This document shows positions 17,481 to 25,042 of a stretch of 34,535 bases of DNA, in pieces; positions within the stretch are counted from its first letter, which is position 1, and each line of letters begins with the position of its first letter. This DNA is from Acidimicrobiaceae bacterium (lineage in GTDB: Bacteria; Actinomycetota; Acidimicrobiia; Acidimicrobiales; RAAP-2), in assembly GCA_025350565.1 (NCBI GenBank), contig JANXXO010000038.1:1-34535 (forward strand), written 5' to 3'. Under the pieces are notes generated by a model. The model was not told the origin of the DNA and searched no databases. It saw nothing but the letters and a program-made list of their open reading frames with translations. Made by a program: the position numbers and the translations under genes.

Positions 17481-19308
17481 GATACGCCTCCACCACTTCA
17501 GGCCTCTTTCGAAGCTCAGCCATGGTCCCCGTCGCGAGGACCGTTCCTTCAGCCAGCACAATGACGGGATCGCAGAAGGCGTCCATGATGGAAAGTTCGT
17601 GCTCCACCATGAGGATGGTCATACCGCTTTCGCACATTTTCGTCAACTGGTCACCGATCTTGTGGGCCAGGTTCGGGTGCACGCCCGCCATGGGTTCGTC
17701 GAGCAACAAGACCTTCGGCTCGGCGAGTAACGCGCGCATGATCTCCACCAGGCGACGTTGGCCACCGGAGAGTCCGCCGGCGTAGGTGTCGGCGTACTGG
17801 GTCAGTCCGAATCCTTCGAGGACCTCTTGCGCCCGTTCGATATTCGCCTTGTCTTCGCTGCCCCAATAGCGCTTGCCCCGAAGCGATCCGACGAAGGAGT
17901 CGCCAGACTGCTTGGGGATGGCACTGACGAGATTCTCGAGCACCGTGAGCTTTTTGAATTCGCTGGCCAATTGGAACGTGCGCACGAGTCCCGCTTGGGC
18001 TCGCTTGAAGGAGGACAGATTCGTGATGTCCTGGCCGTCGTAGGTAACCGTCCCCGACGACGCGGGCAAGGTACCGGCGAGCATGGCCAAGGTCGTGGAC
18101 TTGCCGGCGCCGTTCGGACCAATCATGCCGGTAAGTCGACCCTGCTGGATCTCAATACTCACGTCGGAGACGACGGTCACGCCGTTGAACGTCTTCGTGA
18201 GGCCCTTGGTCGAGAGAATCACTCGGTGGTCGTTCGCGGTGTCACCGAGGCGGAGCAACTCACGAAAATTCAGTTGATCGACGTTGCCCAATTTAATGAG
18301 AGCGTCACCCTCATTGGTGGCGGGCTCACTGACTACGTCCGCCGGCGCCGCGCCGCTCAAGAACCGTCGGCGCTCCGGCAAGATGCCGTTCGGTCGGAAC
18401 CAGAGGAACAAGATGATGAGCAAGCCAATGGCCACCCATTGCAGTGCCGGGATCAAGGTCGGATTGGCCACGGGTGGAATGAAACGAGTTATCTCCTCGA
18501 AAGCCAGTGGCACGAGTATCGCGCCGAGAATGGCTCCCTTGTGGTTGCCGGCCCCGCCGACAATGATCGCGGCGAAGAGCACAATCGTTTCGGCATAACC
18601 CCACGCGCCGGGGGCCCACAGGCTGATGAATCCAACGAGGATGGCCCCGCTGAGTGCCGCCATCGCACCACCGAGCACGAGTACGCCCGCCCGTTGTCGA
18701 CGGAGGTTCTTGCCGAGGGAGTCGGCGACGATGTCGTTGTCGCGCATGGCGCGAAGGGAGCGCCCGTACGGCGACTCGGTCACTCGCCGTAAGAGGTAAT
18801 AGACGCCGATGGTGATGACAATGGCGACCCCTCCGTAGACGAATTGGTAGCCGAGACCTTGGGGATTCCATTTGCTCTGGAAAGGGGCGGGGACAATGGA
18901 GACGCCGGCGGCACCGTTGAGAAACGGCACGTAGTCCTTCACGAGTTCGTTCAATAAGACGGCCGACACGAGCAGACCCACGGCGGCGAAGTCACCACGG
19001 AGCCGCTTGCCGACGAGGAAGACGAACGGCAGCGCAATCAATCCGCCCACGATGGCGGCACCAATCCACGGAAGCGGCCAGGGAAGATTCCAGCCGAGTA
19101 CGTACTGCTGAAAGCCGCCGTTGGAGGTCGCCGCGCGAGGCATCGACAAGATAGCGGCGGCGTAGGCCCCCGCCGCTTGGAAGATGATGAAGCCGAAGTT
19201 CGAGACGCCGGCGAACCCAAACTGATAGTTGAGTGCCAAGCAGGCCATCGAGTCGACGGCCCCATACACGAGGATGGTGGTCAGGTAAAAGGCGTAGGCG
19301 GTAAGCAT
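17470..19308 (-). CDS. Fused LivM permease - LivG ATPase of a branched-chain-type ABC importer
   Basis: A single 612-aa polypeptide. Residues about 1-310 are a LivM-type permease with many membrane helices and the conserved cytoplasmic loop YGRSLRAMRDNDIVADSLGKN. A linker of about 60 residues follows. Residues about 370-612 are a LivG-type ATPase with Walker A GPNGAGKST (397-405), Q-loop VRTFQ, signature LSGGQ (513-517), Walker B VLLLDEP and switch MVEHELSIMD. These two subunits are usually separate genes. The reading frame is uninterrupted, so this is a fusion and not a frameshift. The ATG overlaps the livH stop as TGATG. Confidence 0.9.
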   Translation of the reverse strand: MLTAYAFYLTTILVYGAVDSMACLALNYQFGFAGVSNFGFIIFQAAGAYAAAILSMPRAATSNGGFQQYVLGWNLPWPLPWIGAAIVGGLIALPFVFLVGKRLRGDFAAVGLLVSAVLLNELVKDYVPFLNGAAGVSIVPAPFQSKWNPQGLGYQFVYGGVAIVITIGVYYLLRRVTESPYGRSLRAMRDNDIVADSLGKNLRRQRAGVLVLGGAMAALSGAILVGFISLWAPGAWGYAETIVLFAAIIVGGAGNHKGAILGAILVPLAFEEITRFIPPVANPTLIPALQWVAIGLLIILFLWFRPNGILPERRRFLSGAAPADVVSEPATNEGDALIKLGNVDQLNFRELLRLGDTANDHRVILSTKGLTKTFNGVTVVSDVSIEIQQGRLTGMIGPNGAGKSTTLAMLAGTLPASSGTVTYDGQDITNLSSFKRAQAGLVRTFQLASEFKKLTVLENLVSAIPKQSGDSFVGSLRGKRYWGSEDKANIERAQEVLEGFGLTQYADTYAGGLSGGQRRLVEIMRALLAEPKVLLLDEPMAGVHPNLAHKIGDQLTKMCESGMTILMVEHELSIMDAFCDPVIVLAEGTVLATGTMAELRKRPEVVEAYLVG

Positions 19309-20168
19309 CAGAGAGTTTTCTCACTTCCGAATATTCCGTAGGGACGAAAGGCGAGCATTCCCAGCAAGACGAGAAAGGCAATGACTTCCTTGTACTGGGG
19401 ATTGATATAGGCCGCACTGATTTCGGTGGAGAGACCGATAATGAGCGCGCCGAACATGGCGCCGTACGGTTCACCGGGACCACCGAGGAACATGGCGGCC
19501 AAGAGCAGCACGATGTAGAGCTGTGCACTCGTTGCCTCGAACACCCCGGTATTCATGGCGAACACCGTTCCCGCGAGGCCGCACAGGGCGCCCGAGATCA
19601 GCCAGGTGGTGGAGATAATGAACTGCGTCTTGACGCCACTGTTGCGCGCCAAGTTGGGGTTCGCCGACGTCGCGCGCATGGCCTTGCCAAGGCGGGTGTA
19701 CTTCAAGAGCCAGTGGATGAGCCCGAGTACGACGGCGCACAAGCCCAGAATGATGAGTTGCAAGCCGTTCAAAATCATGCCGGCGAAGTGATACTCGTGA
19801 CCGGCCGTCTGATGGAAAGCCACGTAGCTCGATCCGACGACCGCTTGCAGGCCGAACGTTCCGATGAGGTCAACCCCGAGCGCCACGATCACGACGGTGA
19901 TGGGCGCGAGATTACGTCGCTGAAAGGGGGTAAAGATAAATCGATTAAGACACCACGAGGTGACCGCTCCGGTGATCACTCCACCGATGAGGGCCAGCCA
20001 GATCGTGACGTGGTGAATGTTCAAGTAGTAGGTCACGTAGGCGCTGTTGATCATCACTGATCCGTAGGCCAGATTCAAGACGTTGGTGACGGCGAACTGC
20101 ATGGTGAAACCCACCGTGGCGATCGCGAGCACGGCAGCCGTAATCAGCCCAAAGCCGAAGGATGACAT
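19308..20168 (-). CDS. livH: Branched-chain-type ABC transporter permease (LivH-like)
   Basis: A 286-aa membrane permease with about eight hydrophobic helices. It contains the LivH pattern FAVTNVLNLAYGSVMINSAY near the N-terminus and the cytoplasmic loop RLGKAMRATSANPNLARNSG. It forms the heterodimeric channel with the LivM part of the next gene. ATG 20168 lacks a clear ribosome binding site; a TTG at 20189 with GAGAAAG upstream would add seven residues and is a fair alternative. It is separated from the binding-protein gene by 135-156 nt that hold a strong hairpin. Confidence 0.9.
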   Translation of the reverse strand: MSSFGFGLITAAVLAIATVGFTMQFAVTNVLNLAYGSVMINSAYVTYYLNIHHVTIWLALIGGVITGAVTSWCLNRFIFTPFQRRNLAPITVVIVALGVDLIGTFGLQAVVGSSYVAFHQTAGHEYHFAGMILNGLQLIILGLCAVVLGLIHWLLKYTRLGKAMRATSANPNLARNSGVKTQFIISTTWLISGALCGLAGTVFAMNTGVFEATSAQLYIVLLLAAMFLGGPGEPYGAMFGALIIGLSTEISAAYINPQYKEVIAFLVLLGMLAFRPYGIFGSEKTL

Positions 20169-20277
20169 GAAAACGCTCAAGGAGATCAAACTTTCTCAAT
20201 AGGGGGAGTCGAAGGTCCTTGGCGGACGACTTCGTCAAGCACGCGCGTTGCTTTCACGCGCCACCACACGAGGACCC

Positions 20278-20312
20278 GACCTCGACAGCTCATGCATCGA
20301 GCTGTCGAGGTC
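20278..20312 (-). terminator. 14-bp perfect hairpin between binding-protein and permease genes
   Basis: GACCTCGACAGCTC (20278-20291) is perfectly complementary to 20299-20312 around a 7-nt loop. It starts 13 nt after the stop of the binding-protein gene. No T-tract follows on the minus strand. Its position suggests partial termination or 3'-end protection of the binding-protein mRNA, the usual way such operons make more binding protein than permease; this role is inferred. Confidence 0.6.
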
Positions 20313-20324
20313 GCGCCGCTTTGG

Positions 20325-21638
20325 TTATTTGCAGGACGTCAGGTTGCAGTTCCCGAGGCTTGCGCCCACGGCGACGGTCGTGCCATCGGCCTTGAACTGG
20401 TCGTTTTCAAACGGCCCAAAGGCGGTCTGGTACTTGTCGAAGGAGTACACGCCACCGACACCGTGATACTCAATCTTCTTGCCCTTTTTCAGCGCGGCCA
20501 CGCCTTGGGCGTACGAGGACACGACTACGGCACCCTTTCCGCCGGCAGCAATCTTCAAGATGTCGGCGTGGTACGTCTTACCCGTTGTCGAGTGCGACAT
20601 CACCATGGCCAGAGCGGCGAGGTTGATGCCGTCGTACAGGTGGACGGTTCCGTTGGCGGTAAGGAGTCCCTGAAAGTTCGGAACGCCCTTCACTTTGCCC
20701 GCCTGGGCCAACACCAGCCTCTTGTACAACGGGTAGGCCGGACCACCAAAGTTGACGGTCTGGTTGTCAGCGTTGAACGAGTTGATGAAGTTCTGCACAC
20801 CCACTGGTCCCGTGGTGACACCGCTGAAGAAGACCGGGTCAATCATGGCTGACGTACCGATTACCGGGATCATCTTGTTGTTGTTCAACTGGTAGATCTC
20901 AGTCAAGAGCGCTACACCGGCCGCTCCCAACGCTTCCATCAGGATCGCGTCGGGGTGCGACGAGACAATGGCTTGCGCCTCAGTCTGGAACGTGGTGGCA
21001 CTGATGTCGAGCGTCTGGTTGGACACAATCGACATACCCGCAGCCTTGGCCGCAGCCACGGCGGGCGCCACGAAGGTCTGGGACCCCGCGTCGTTGCCGA
21101 AGGCCAGCGCAATGTTCTTGTAGCTCTTGAGCTTGGCGATCTTCACCATCGCTACCGAGTCGGCCGCGTCGGGCGGAACGAGACGGTAGAAGTACGGAAA
21201 GTGAATGCTGTCAAACTCAGCTTCGCCCGTCATGCAGAACGAAACGGTCTGGTGAGCGTCAAAAACCGGCACCACGGTCGAAGCCTCGTCGGACGTGCAG
21301 CCAATGACCAAGGAAAGATTCGAGGTCGTGGCGTACATCTGACGGACGGCCGGTACAGCGTCGGCGGGGTCGCCTCGAGTGTCGACGACTTTGCAATTCA
21401 CTTTCTTGCCCAGGATGCCACCAGAAAGATTGATCGCCTGTGAAGCGGCGAGGCACGCAGTCTGGTACTTCGGCCCGAGCGCAGCGTCGGCACCAGTGAA
21501 GGGTGCGACGACGCCAATGGTCATTGCGCCCTTGAACTTCGTCGAGGCGACCGCCGACGTTCCCGGCAGACCAATGGTCATCGCCACGACCGCCAGGGCC
21601 GCCGCGAGAACAATGAGCCTCTTTTGCGTTTTGAACAT
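20325..21638 (-). CDS. ABC transporter substrate-binding protein, LivJ/LivK family
   Basis: A 437-aa exported protein of the type I periplasmic-binding (receptor ligand-binding) family. The N-terminus MFKTQKRLIVLAAALAVVAM is a signal peptide, probably cleaved near TSAVAS. The mature part starts FKGAMTIGVVAPFTGADAALG, followed by INLSGGILGKKVNCKVVD and LVIGCTSDEASTVVPVF, all classic for the family. No lipobox cysteine is present. The two C-terminal cysteines in GNCNLTSCK may form a disulfide. ATG 21638 with GAGGG 8 nt upstream is chosen; ATG 21677, with GAGGGGG upstream, would lengthen the N-terminus by 13 residues. It lies between the FAH-family gene and livH and defines the substrate of the importer, which I cannot name. 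Confidence 0.88.
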   Translation of the reverse strand: MFKTQKRLIVLAAALAVVAMTIGLPGTSAVASTKFKGAMTIGVVAPFTGADAALGPKYQTACLAASQAINLSGGILGKKVNCKVVDTRGDPADAVPAVRQMYATTSNLSLVIGCTSDEASTVVPVFDAHQTVSFCMTGEAEFDSIHFPYFYRLVPPDAADSVAMVKIAKLKSYKNIALAFGNDAGSQTFVAPAVAAAKAAGMSIVSNQTLDISATTFQTEAQAIVSSHPDAILMEALGAAGVALLTEIYQLNNNKMIPVIGTSAMIDPVFFSGVTTGPVGVQNFINSFNADNQTVNFGGPAYPLYKRLVLAQAGKVKGVPNFQGLLTANGTVHLYDGINLAALAMVMSHSTTGKTYHADILKIAAGGKGAVVVSSYAQGVAALKKGKKIEYHGVGGVYSFDKYQTAFGPFENDQFKADGTTVAVGASLGNCNLTSCK

Positions 21639-21747
21639 CGAGGTCGCCCTCAAGTTCACGGTTGAAAATCCTTCCATCAATACCCCCTCATTTGAGTAAT
21701 TCCTTTAGGTCCAACGAACTTCACACAACGGATACGGTACGGAATTC

Positions 21748-22653
21748 TCAAAACGTTTTGGTGTCAGGCGTCAGCGGGATCCACGGCCAGTTAGCCGGGG
21801 CATCCTGCTCAGCCACCACGCGATTCGAAATGGTGCCAATGCCTTCTACCGTGACCTCGATGAGGTCACCGGGCAACAGCCACACCGGCGGCGTACGGGC
21901 AAAACCAACGCCTCCGGGCGTGCCTGACGCAATGACGTCGCCAGGACGCAGCGTCGTGAAGGACGAGAAATACTCCACTGCGCGCGCGACACTCACGATC
22001 ATGTCCGAGGTCCTCGCGTCCTGCATGACCGTACCGTTGAGGGTGGTCGTAATCGCGAGGTCGGTGACGTCCACTTCGTCGTTGGTGACGACATCGGGTC
22101 CGATGGGCATCGTTCCTTCAAAGTTCTTGCCGGGGGTCCACTGCGTGGCCGCCCGTTGCCATTCGCGGGCCGATCCGTCGTTCATGACCGCGTAGCCCAG
22201 AATTGCCTCGAAGGCATCCTGCGCCTTGATGTAACGACCACCTTGGCCAATGACGATGGCCAGTTCACCTTCGAAGTCAAAGCGATTAGTGAGCGCCGGC
22301 TTCACCATGTCGTCGTAGGCCCCGATGCAGCTGCCAGCGCCGCGTACGAACGACTCGGGCCAGGTCGGCACCGCACGTCCGCCCTCAATGGCGTGATCGG
22401 CGTAATTGACGCCGAGGCAAAGAACTCGAGTGGGATTCGGTGTCGCGGCGGCGAAGTCCTTGTTGTCAACGCTCTGGCCAGCCTGCGAAGCTGCGTCGCG
22501 GGCGCGGTCAAGGGCGCCACTGCCGCCAGCGGCCAGGCCGTTGATCGAAGAGAGCGCCTCGTCGCCTGAGGCGTCGGCTAGGTCCACGTAGCCTTCGGTG
22601 CCCTTTACGTGCAAACGAAGTCCGCGCGCCGTCCTAATCGTTGCGAAGCGCAT
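21748..22653 (-). CDS. Fumarylacetoacetate hydrolase family protein
   Basis: A 301-aa enzyme of the FAH superfamily, whose members hydrolyse, hydrate or decarboxylate 2-oxo acids (fumarylpyruvate, 2-hydroxyhepta-2,4-dienedioate, oxaloacetate). The N-terminal small domain is MRFATIRT to about residue 75. The catalytic domain begins VLCLGVNYADHAIE. Metal ligands are the two Glu of FDFEGELAIVIG and the Asp of GYAVMNDGSAREWQ. SGTPGGVGFARTPPVWLLPGD is also typical. ATG 22653 with AGGGGGA upstream is chosen; the frame extends 15 codons further but without family similarity. As first gene of the importer operon and neighbour of a GntR regulator, it probably acts on the imported compound or its product. 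Confidence 0.9.
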   Translation of the reverse strand: MRFATIRTARGLRLHVKGTEGYVDLADASGDEALSSINGLAAGGSGALDRARDAASQAGQSVDNKDFAAATPNPTRVLCLGVNYADHAIEGGRAVPTWPESFVRGAGSCIGAYDDMVKPALTNRFDFEGELAIVIGQGGRYIKAQDAFEAILGYAVMNDGSAREWQRAATQWTPGKNFEGTMPIGPDVVTNDEVDVTDLAITTTLNGTVMQDARTSDMIVSVARAVEYFSSFTTLRPGDVIASGTPGGVGFARTPPVWLLPGDLIEVTVEGIGTISNRVVAEQDAPANWPWIPLTPDTKTF

Positions 22654-22668
22654 CTGGTTTCCCCCTGG

Positions 22669-22695
22669 ATTGGTTGACTTATTGGTTGCATTGGT
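22669..22695. repeat. Three ATTGGT direct repeats in the FAH-gene leader
   Basis: ATTGGT occurs at 22669, 22681 and 22690. The last two, 9 bp apart and followed by CA, form a 17-bp composite element (22681-22697). The element is found again at 22783-22799 with 15 of 17 bases identical. Confidence 0.6.
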
Positions 22696-22706
22696 CAACG
22701 CGTTGA
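22695..22706. promoter_or_regulatory. 12-bp palindrome TCAACGCGTTGA, candidate GntR operator
   Basis: A perfect palindrome that covers the expected transcription start (about 22704) of the FAH/ABC operon, immediately downstream of its -10. A repressor bound here would block initiation. The adjacent divergent GntR/FadR-type gene is the obvious candidate regulator; binding is inferred. Confidence 0.5.
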
Positions 22707-22710
22707 AGGC

Positions 22711-22739
22711 ACTATACGACCACTATTTGCATCTGTCAA
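22711..22739 (-). promoter_or_regulatory. Consensus-like promoter of the FAH/ABC operon
   Basis: On the minus strand, -35 TTGACA (22734-22739), a 17-nt spacer and -10 TATAGT (22711-22716). This is the best housekeeping-type promoter in the window and implies a leader of about 50 nt before ATG 22653. Confidence 0.75.
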
Positions 22740-22782
22740 CAGCAGTGCCAACGAAAAATTTTCACGACAGCGAGGGAAGTGT

Positions 22783-22799
22783 ATTGGTAGTATTGGTCA
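22783..22799. repeat. Second copy of the 17-bp ATTGGT-N3-ATTGGTCA element
   Basis: ATTGGT at 22783 and 22792, followed by CA. It lies 42-58 nt upstream of the gntR start, exactly 102 bp from the first copy, and is well placed for autoregulation of gntR. Confidence 0.55.
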
Positions 22800-22840
22800 C
22801 ATAGCCGCAAAAGTACGCTCCTGCAACGAGAAAGGTTGAA

Positions 22841-23551
22841 ATGCGCACTGTTTCAAACGACCGGATTCGCGACGTAGCCGAAGAGGTACTTCGCGAAGCA
22901 TCACGTCGCGGACTCGTAGTGGGGAGTCGCTTGCCCACCGAACGTGGTCTCTCCGAGGACCTTCACCTCACCCGCACGACCGTGCGAAACGCAATGGCGC
23001 TCTTGGAATCAGATGGAGCGATCTCTCGTGAAGTAGGACGGGGAACTTTTCTCTTGCGCGAACCGACCTACGAAGTCGCCGGCTTCGGCGGTGGCTCGGG
23101 AGTTGCGAGCACCTTTCTGAACGACGTCGGACCAATGGTGGTGATGGCCGCTCGTCAGGCCTTCGAACCCAGAGCGATGTTGCTGGTCGCCGAAGAGGCG
23201 ACCGAAGCTGATTTCGACAACTCGGAGCTGTGTCTCATGGGCTGTGACCAGGCGGACAACTATGACGACTTCGAACGATGGGACCTCGCCTTCCACCGCA
23301 GTCTCATCGAAGCGACGCACAACCCTCTCTTATTGCGCATGTACGGACTCATTGAAGTAGCGCGACAAGGTGATCTCTGGGGAACGATGAAGCGCCGTGG
23401 CGATTCCAACGACCGACGCCAACGCGCGTGCGGTGAACACCACAAGATCCTTCTGGCGTTGCGTAATCGCGATGGTCGTAGTGCCCAAGACGCCATGGCA
23501 ATCCACTTGACGTCCGTCGCCGTCAACTTGCGCGAGAGTGAGCGCAGTTAA
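22841..23551 (+). CDS. GntR/FadR family transcriptional regulator
   Basis: A 236-aa regulator. Residues about 8-75 form the GntR winged helix-turn-helix, with LPTERGLSEDLHLTRTTVRNAMALLESDG split across helices and wing GRGTFL. The rest is an FCD ligand-binding domain. Its likely metal-binding residues are the Asp and His of RWDLAFHRSL, the His of EHHKIL and the His of MAIHL. FCD regulators usually sense carboxylic acids. AAAGG lies 5 nt before ATG 22841. The gene is divergent from the FAH/ABC operon across a 187-nt region with a strong promoter, a palindrome and repeats, so local control is likely. It is convergent with the asparaginase gene, 17 nt away. Confidence 0.9.
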   Translation: MRTVSNDRIRDVAEEVLREASRRGLVVGSRLPTERGLSEDLHLTRTTVRNAMALLESDGAISREVGRGTFLLREPTYEVAGFGGGSGVASTFLNDVGPMVVMAARQAFEPRAMLLVAEEATEADFDNSELCLMGCDQADNYDDFERWDLAFHRSLIEATHNPLLLRMYGLIEVARQGDLWGTMKRRGDSNDRRQRACGEHHKILLALRNRDGRSAQDAMAIHLTSVAVNLRESERS

Positions 23552-23568
23552 AACTCGTTGCGAAACCG

Positions 23569-24570
23569 CTACTCTCCGAACGAGCGGAACGATGCGCGCA
23601 CCTGTTCGGTGCCTTCACCCGAGGCAAGCAGCCAACCAAGTAAGAGTCGCGCCTTTAGGCCATCAAGATCGCCGGCCCACACCAGCCCGCGCGCCAGCAG
23701 GTCCGCTTCCGAGCCAGGAAATCCGTAAGTTGACGTCAACACCGATCCGCTGCCCGTTCTCGAAGTTAAGACCACCGGCATGATTTGCGCGAGTTCGCCC
23801 AGAGCACTCACCATTCGCGAGGGCACGTGTCCGCCCCCGAAGGCCTCGACGACCAGACCGCGGTAACCGAGCGCCGCGACCTGGCGAAGAAACCGATCGT
23901 CGTCGCCCAGCACGACGCGCACTAACGCGACACTCGGAATGTCCGACATCGGTCTCGCCAGCGGCACCAATCGCTTCGAAGCGACGCTGAAGAATCGTGG
24001 TTCTCCTTCGTGCACGACGCCCAGTGAACCTGGACCTGGTGAGGTGAAGGCCGCCGTCGACGAGGTGTGCGTCTTTCGAACCCAACGAGCGGCGTGAATG
24101 GTGTCGTTCATGACGACCAGCACTCCTCGCCCCGCCGCCTCCCTAGAGGCGGCGACCTGCACGGCGCCCAAAAGATTGGCCGGGCCATCGGCACCGGCCA
24201 TGGTGGGATTTCGCATCGCGCCCGTCACCACTACCGGCGTTCCGCTCTCCAGCAAGAGATCGAGGGCGAAGGCCGTTTCTTCTAGTGTGTCGGTGCCCTG
24301 GGTGACCACGACGCCGTCGTAGTCACCGCACTGATCGCGTACGGCGTCGGCGAGTTCACGTACGTCGTCCAACGTGAGGTCGCCCGACGGGACGCGGCGA
24401 AACTCCACTGTCTCGATGCGAGCGCACTGGGCGAGCTGCGGCACCGCTCGTACTAAGCCGGCGCCATCGATCTGGGGAGCAACACGACCGTCGGAGCCTT
24501 CGGACGCCACCGCCGCGATGGTGCCGCCCAACGTGAACATCGCAATTCGCGGCAACGTGGGTGTGTTCAA
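23569..24570 (-). CDS. L-asparaginase
   Basis: Hydrolyses asparagine to aspartate and ammonia. The 333-aa product has the first catalytic Thr in AMFTLGGTIAAV, the Thr-Asp pair in VVVTQGTDTLEETA, the VVTGAMRNPTMAGADGPANL segment and the catalytic Lys in WVRKTHTSS. No signal peptide is seen, so it is probably cytoplasmic. The start is uncertain. TTG 24570 gives MNTPTLPRIAMFTLGG and has TATCGT 7 nt upstream; GTG 24606 would add 12 residues without a ribosome binding site. It lies downstream of hspR on the same strand, so heat-shock read-through is possible but unproven. Confidence 0.88.
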   Translation of the reverse strand: MNTPTLPRIAMFTLGGTIAAVASEGSDGRVAPQIDGAGLVRAVPQLAQCARIETVEFRRVPSGDLTLDDVRELADAVRDQCGDYDGVVVTQGTDTLEETAFALDLLLESGTPVVVTGAMRNPTMAGADGPANLLGAVQVAASREAAGRGVLVVMNDTIHAARWVRKTHTSSTAAFTSPGPGSLGVVHEGEPRFFSVASKRLVPLARPMSDIPSVALVRVVLGDDDRFLRQVAALGYRGLVVEAFGGGHVPSRMVSALGELAQIMPVVLTSRTGSGSVLTSTYGFPGSEADLLARGLVWAGDLDGLKARLLLGWLLASGEGTEQVRASFRSFGE

Positions 24571-24643
24571 AGCGTCAACGATAATGGAGGATTCATATGC
24601 CTGCACACTAAAGGAAGTGCTGCCTGCGCCACGGTGAAGGACG

Positions 24644-25042
24644 TCAGTACTGCGTGTGGGGACGACGTTGCGCGTCGATGAACAGCGCCAGGGTGTTCTG
24701 CACGGGCACCATGTCGCGTCGGTAGTGCTTGTGGGTCTCTTCGATGTTGGCCCGACCTTCGTGGGACGCCGCCGCCAATTGCTCTCGCGCGTGGGCGAGC
24801 TCGGCTTCTAAGCGCAAGATCTTTTTCACTCCCTCGAGGTTCACGCCGTCGTTGGTCAACTCTTGGATGCGCCGAAGTGCGGCGAGATCCTCGTCCGAGA
24901 AACGACGCGAACCTCCGCTCGTGCGTTGAGGGTTGAGCAGACCTCCGCGCTCGTAGTTGCGCAGCGTTTGGGGATGTACGCCCGCCAACTCGGCGAAGAC
25001 GGAAATGACGTAGACCGCGTGGTGGTGTTGACGCTCAGTCAT
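24644..25042 (-). CDS. hspR: HspR, MerR-family heat-shock repressor
   Basis: A 132-aa autorepressor of the dnaK operon. The N-terminal MerR-type helix-turn-helix is VYVISVFAELAGVHPQTLRN, followed by YERGGLLNPQRTSGGSRRFSDEDLAALRRI, and then a coiled-coil helix (KKILRLEAELAHAREQL). In actinobacteria HspR binds HAIR sites together with DnaK as co-repressor. ATG 25042 overlaps the dnaJ end by 8 nt. A degenerate HAIR site lies in the dnaK promoter. Confidence 0.93.
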   Translation of the reverse strand: MTERQHHHAVYVISVFAELAGVHPQTLRNYERGGLLNPQRTSGGSRRFSDEDLAALRRIQELTNDGVNLEGVKKILRLEAELAHAREQLAAASHEGRANIEETHKHYRRDMVPVQNTLALFIDAQRRPHTQY

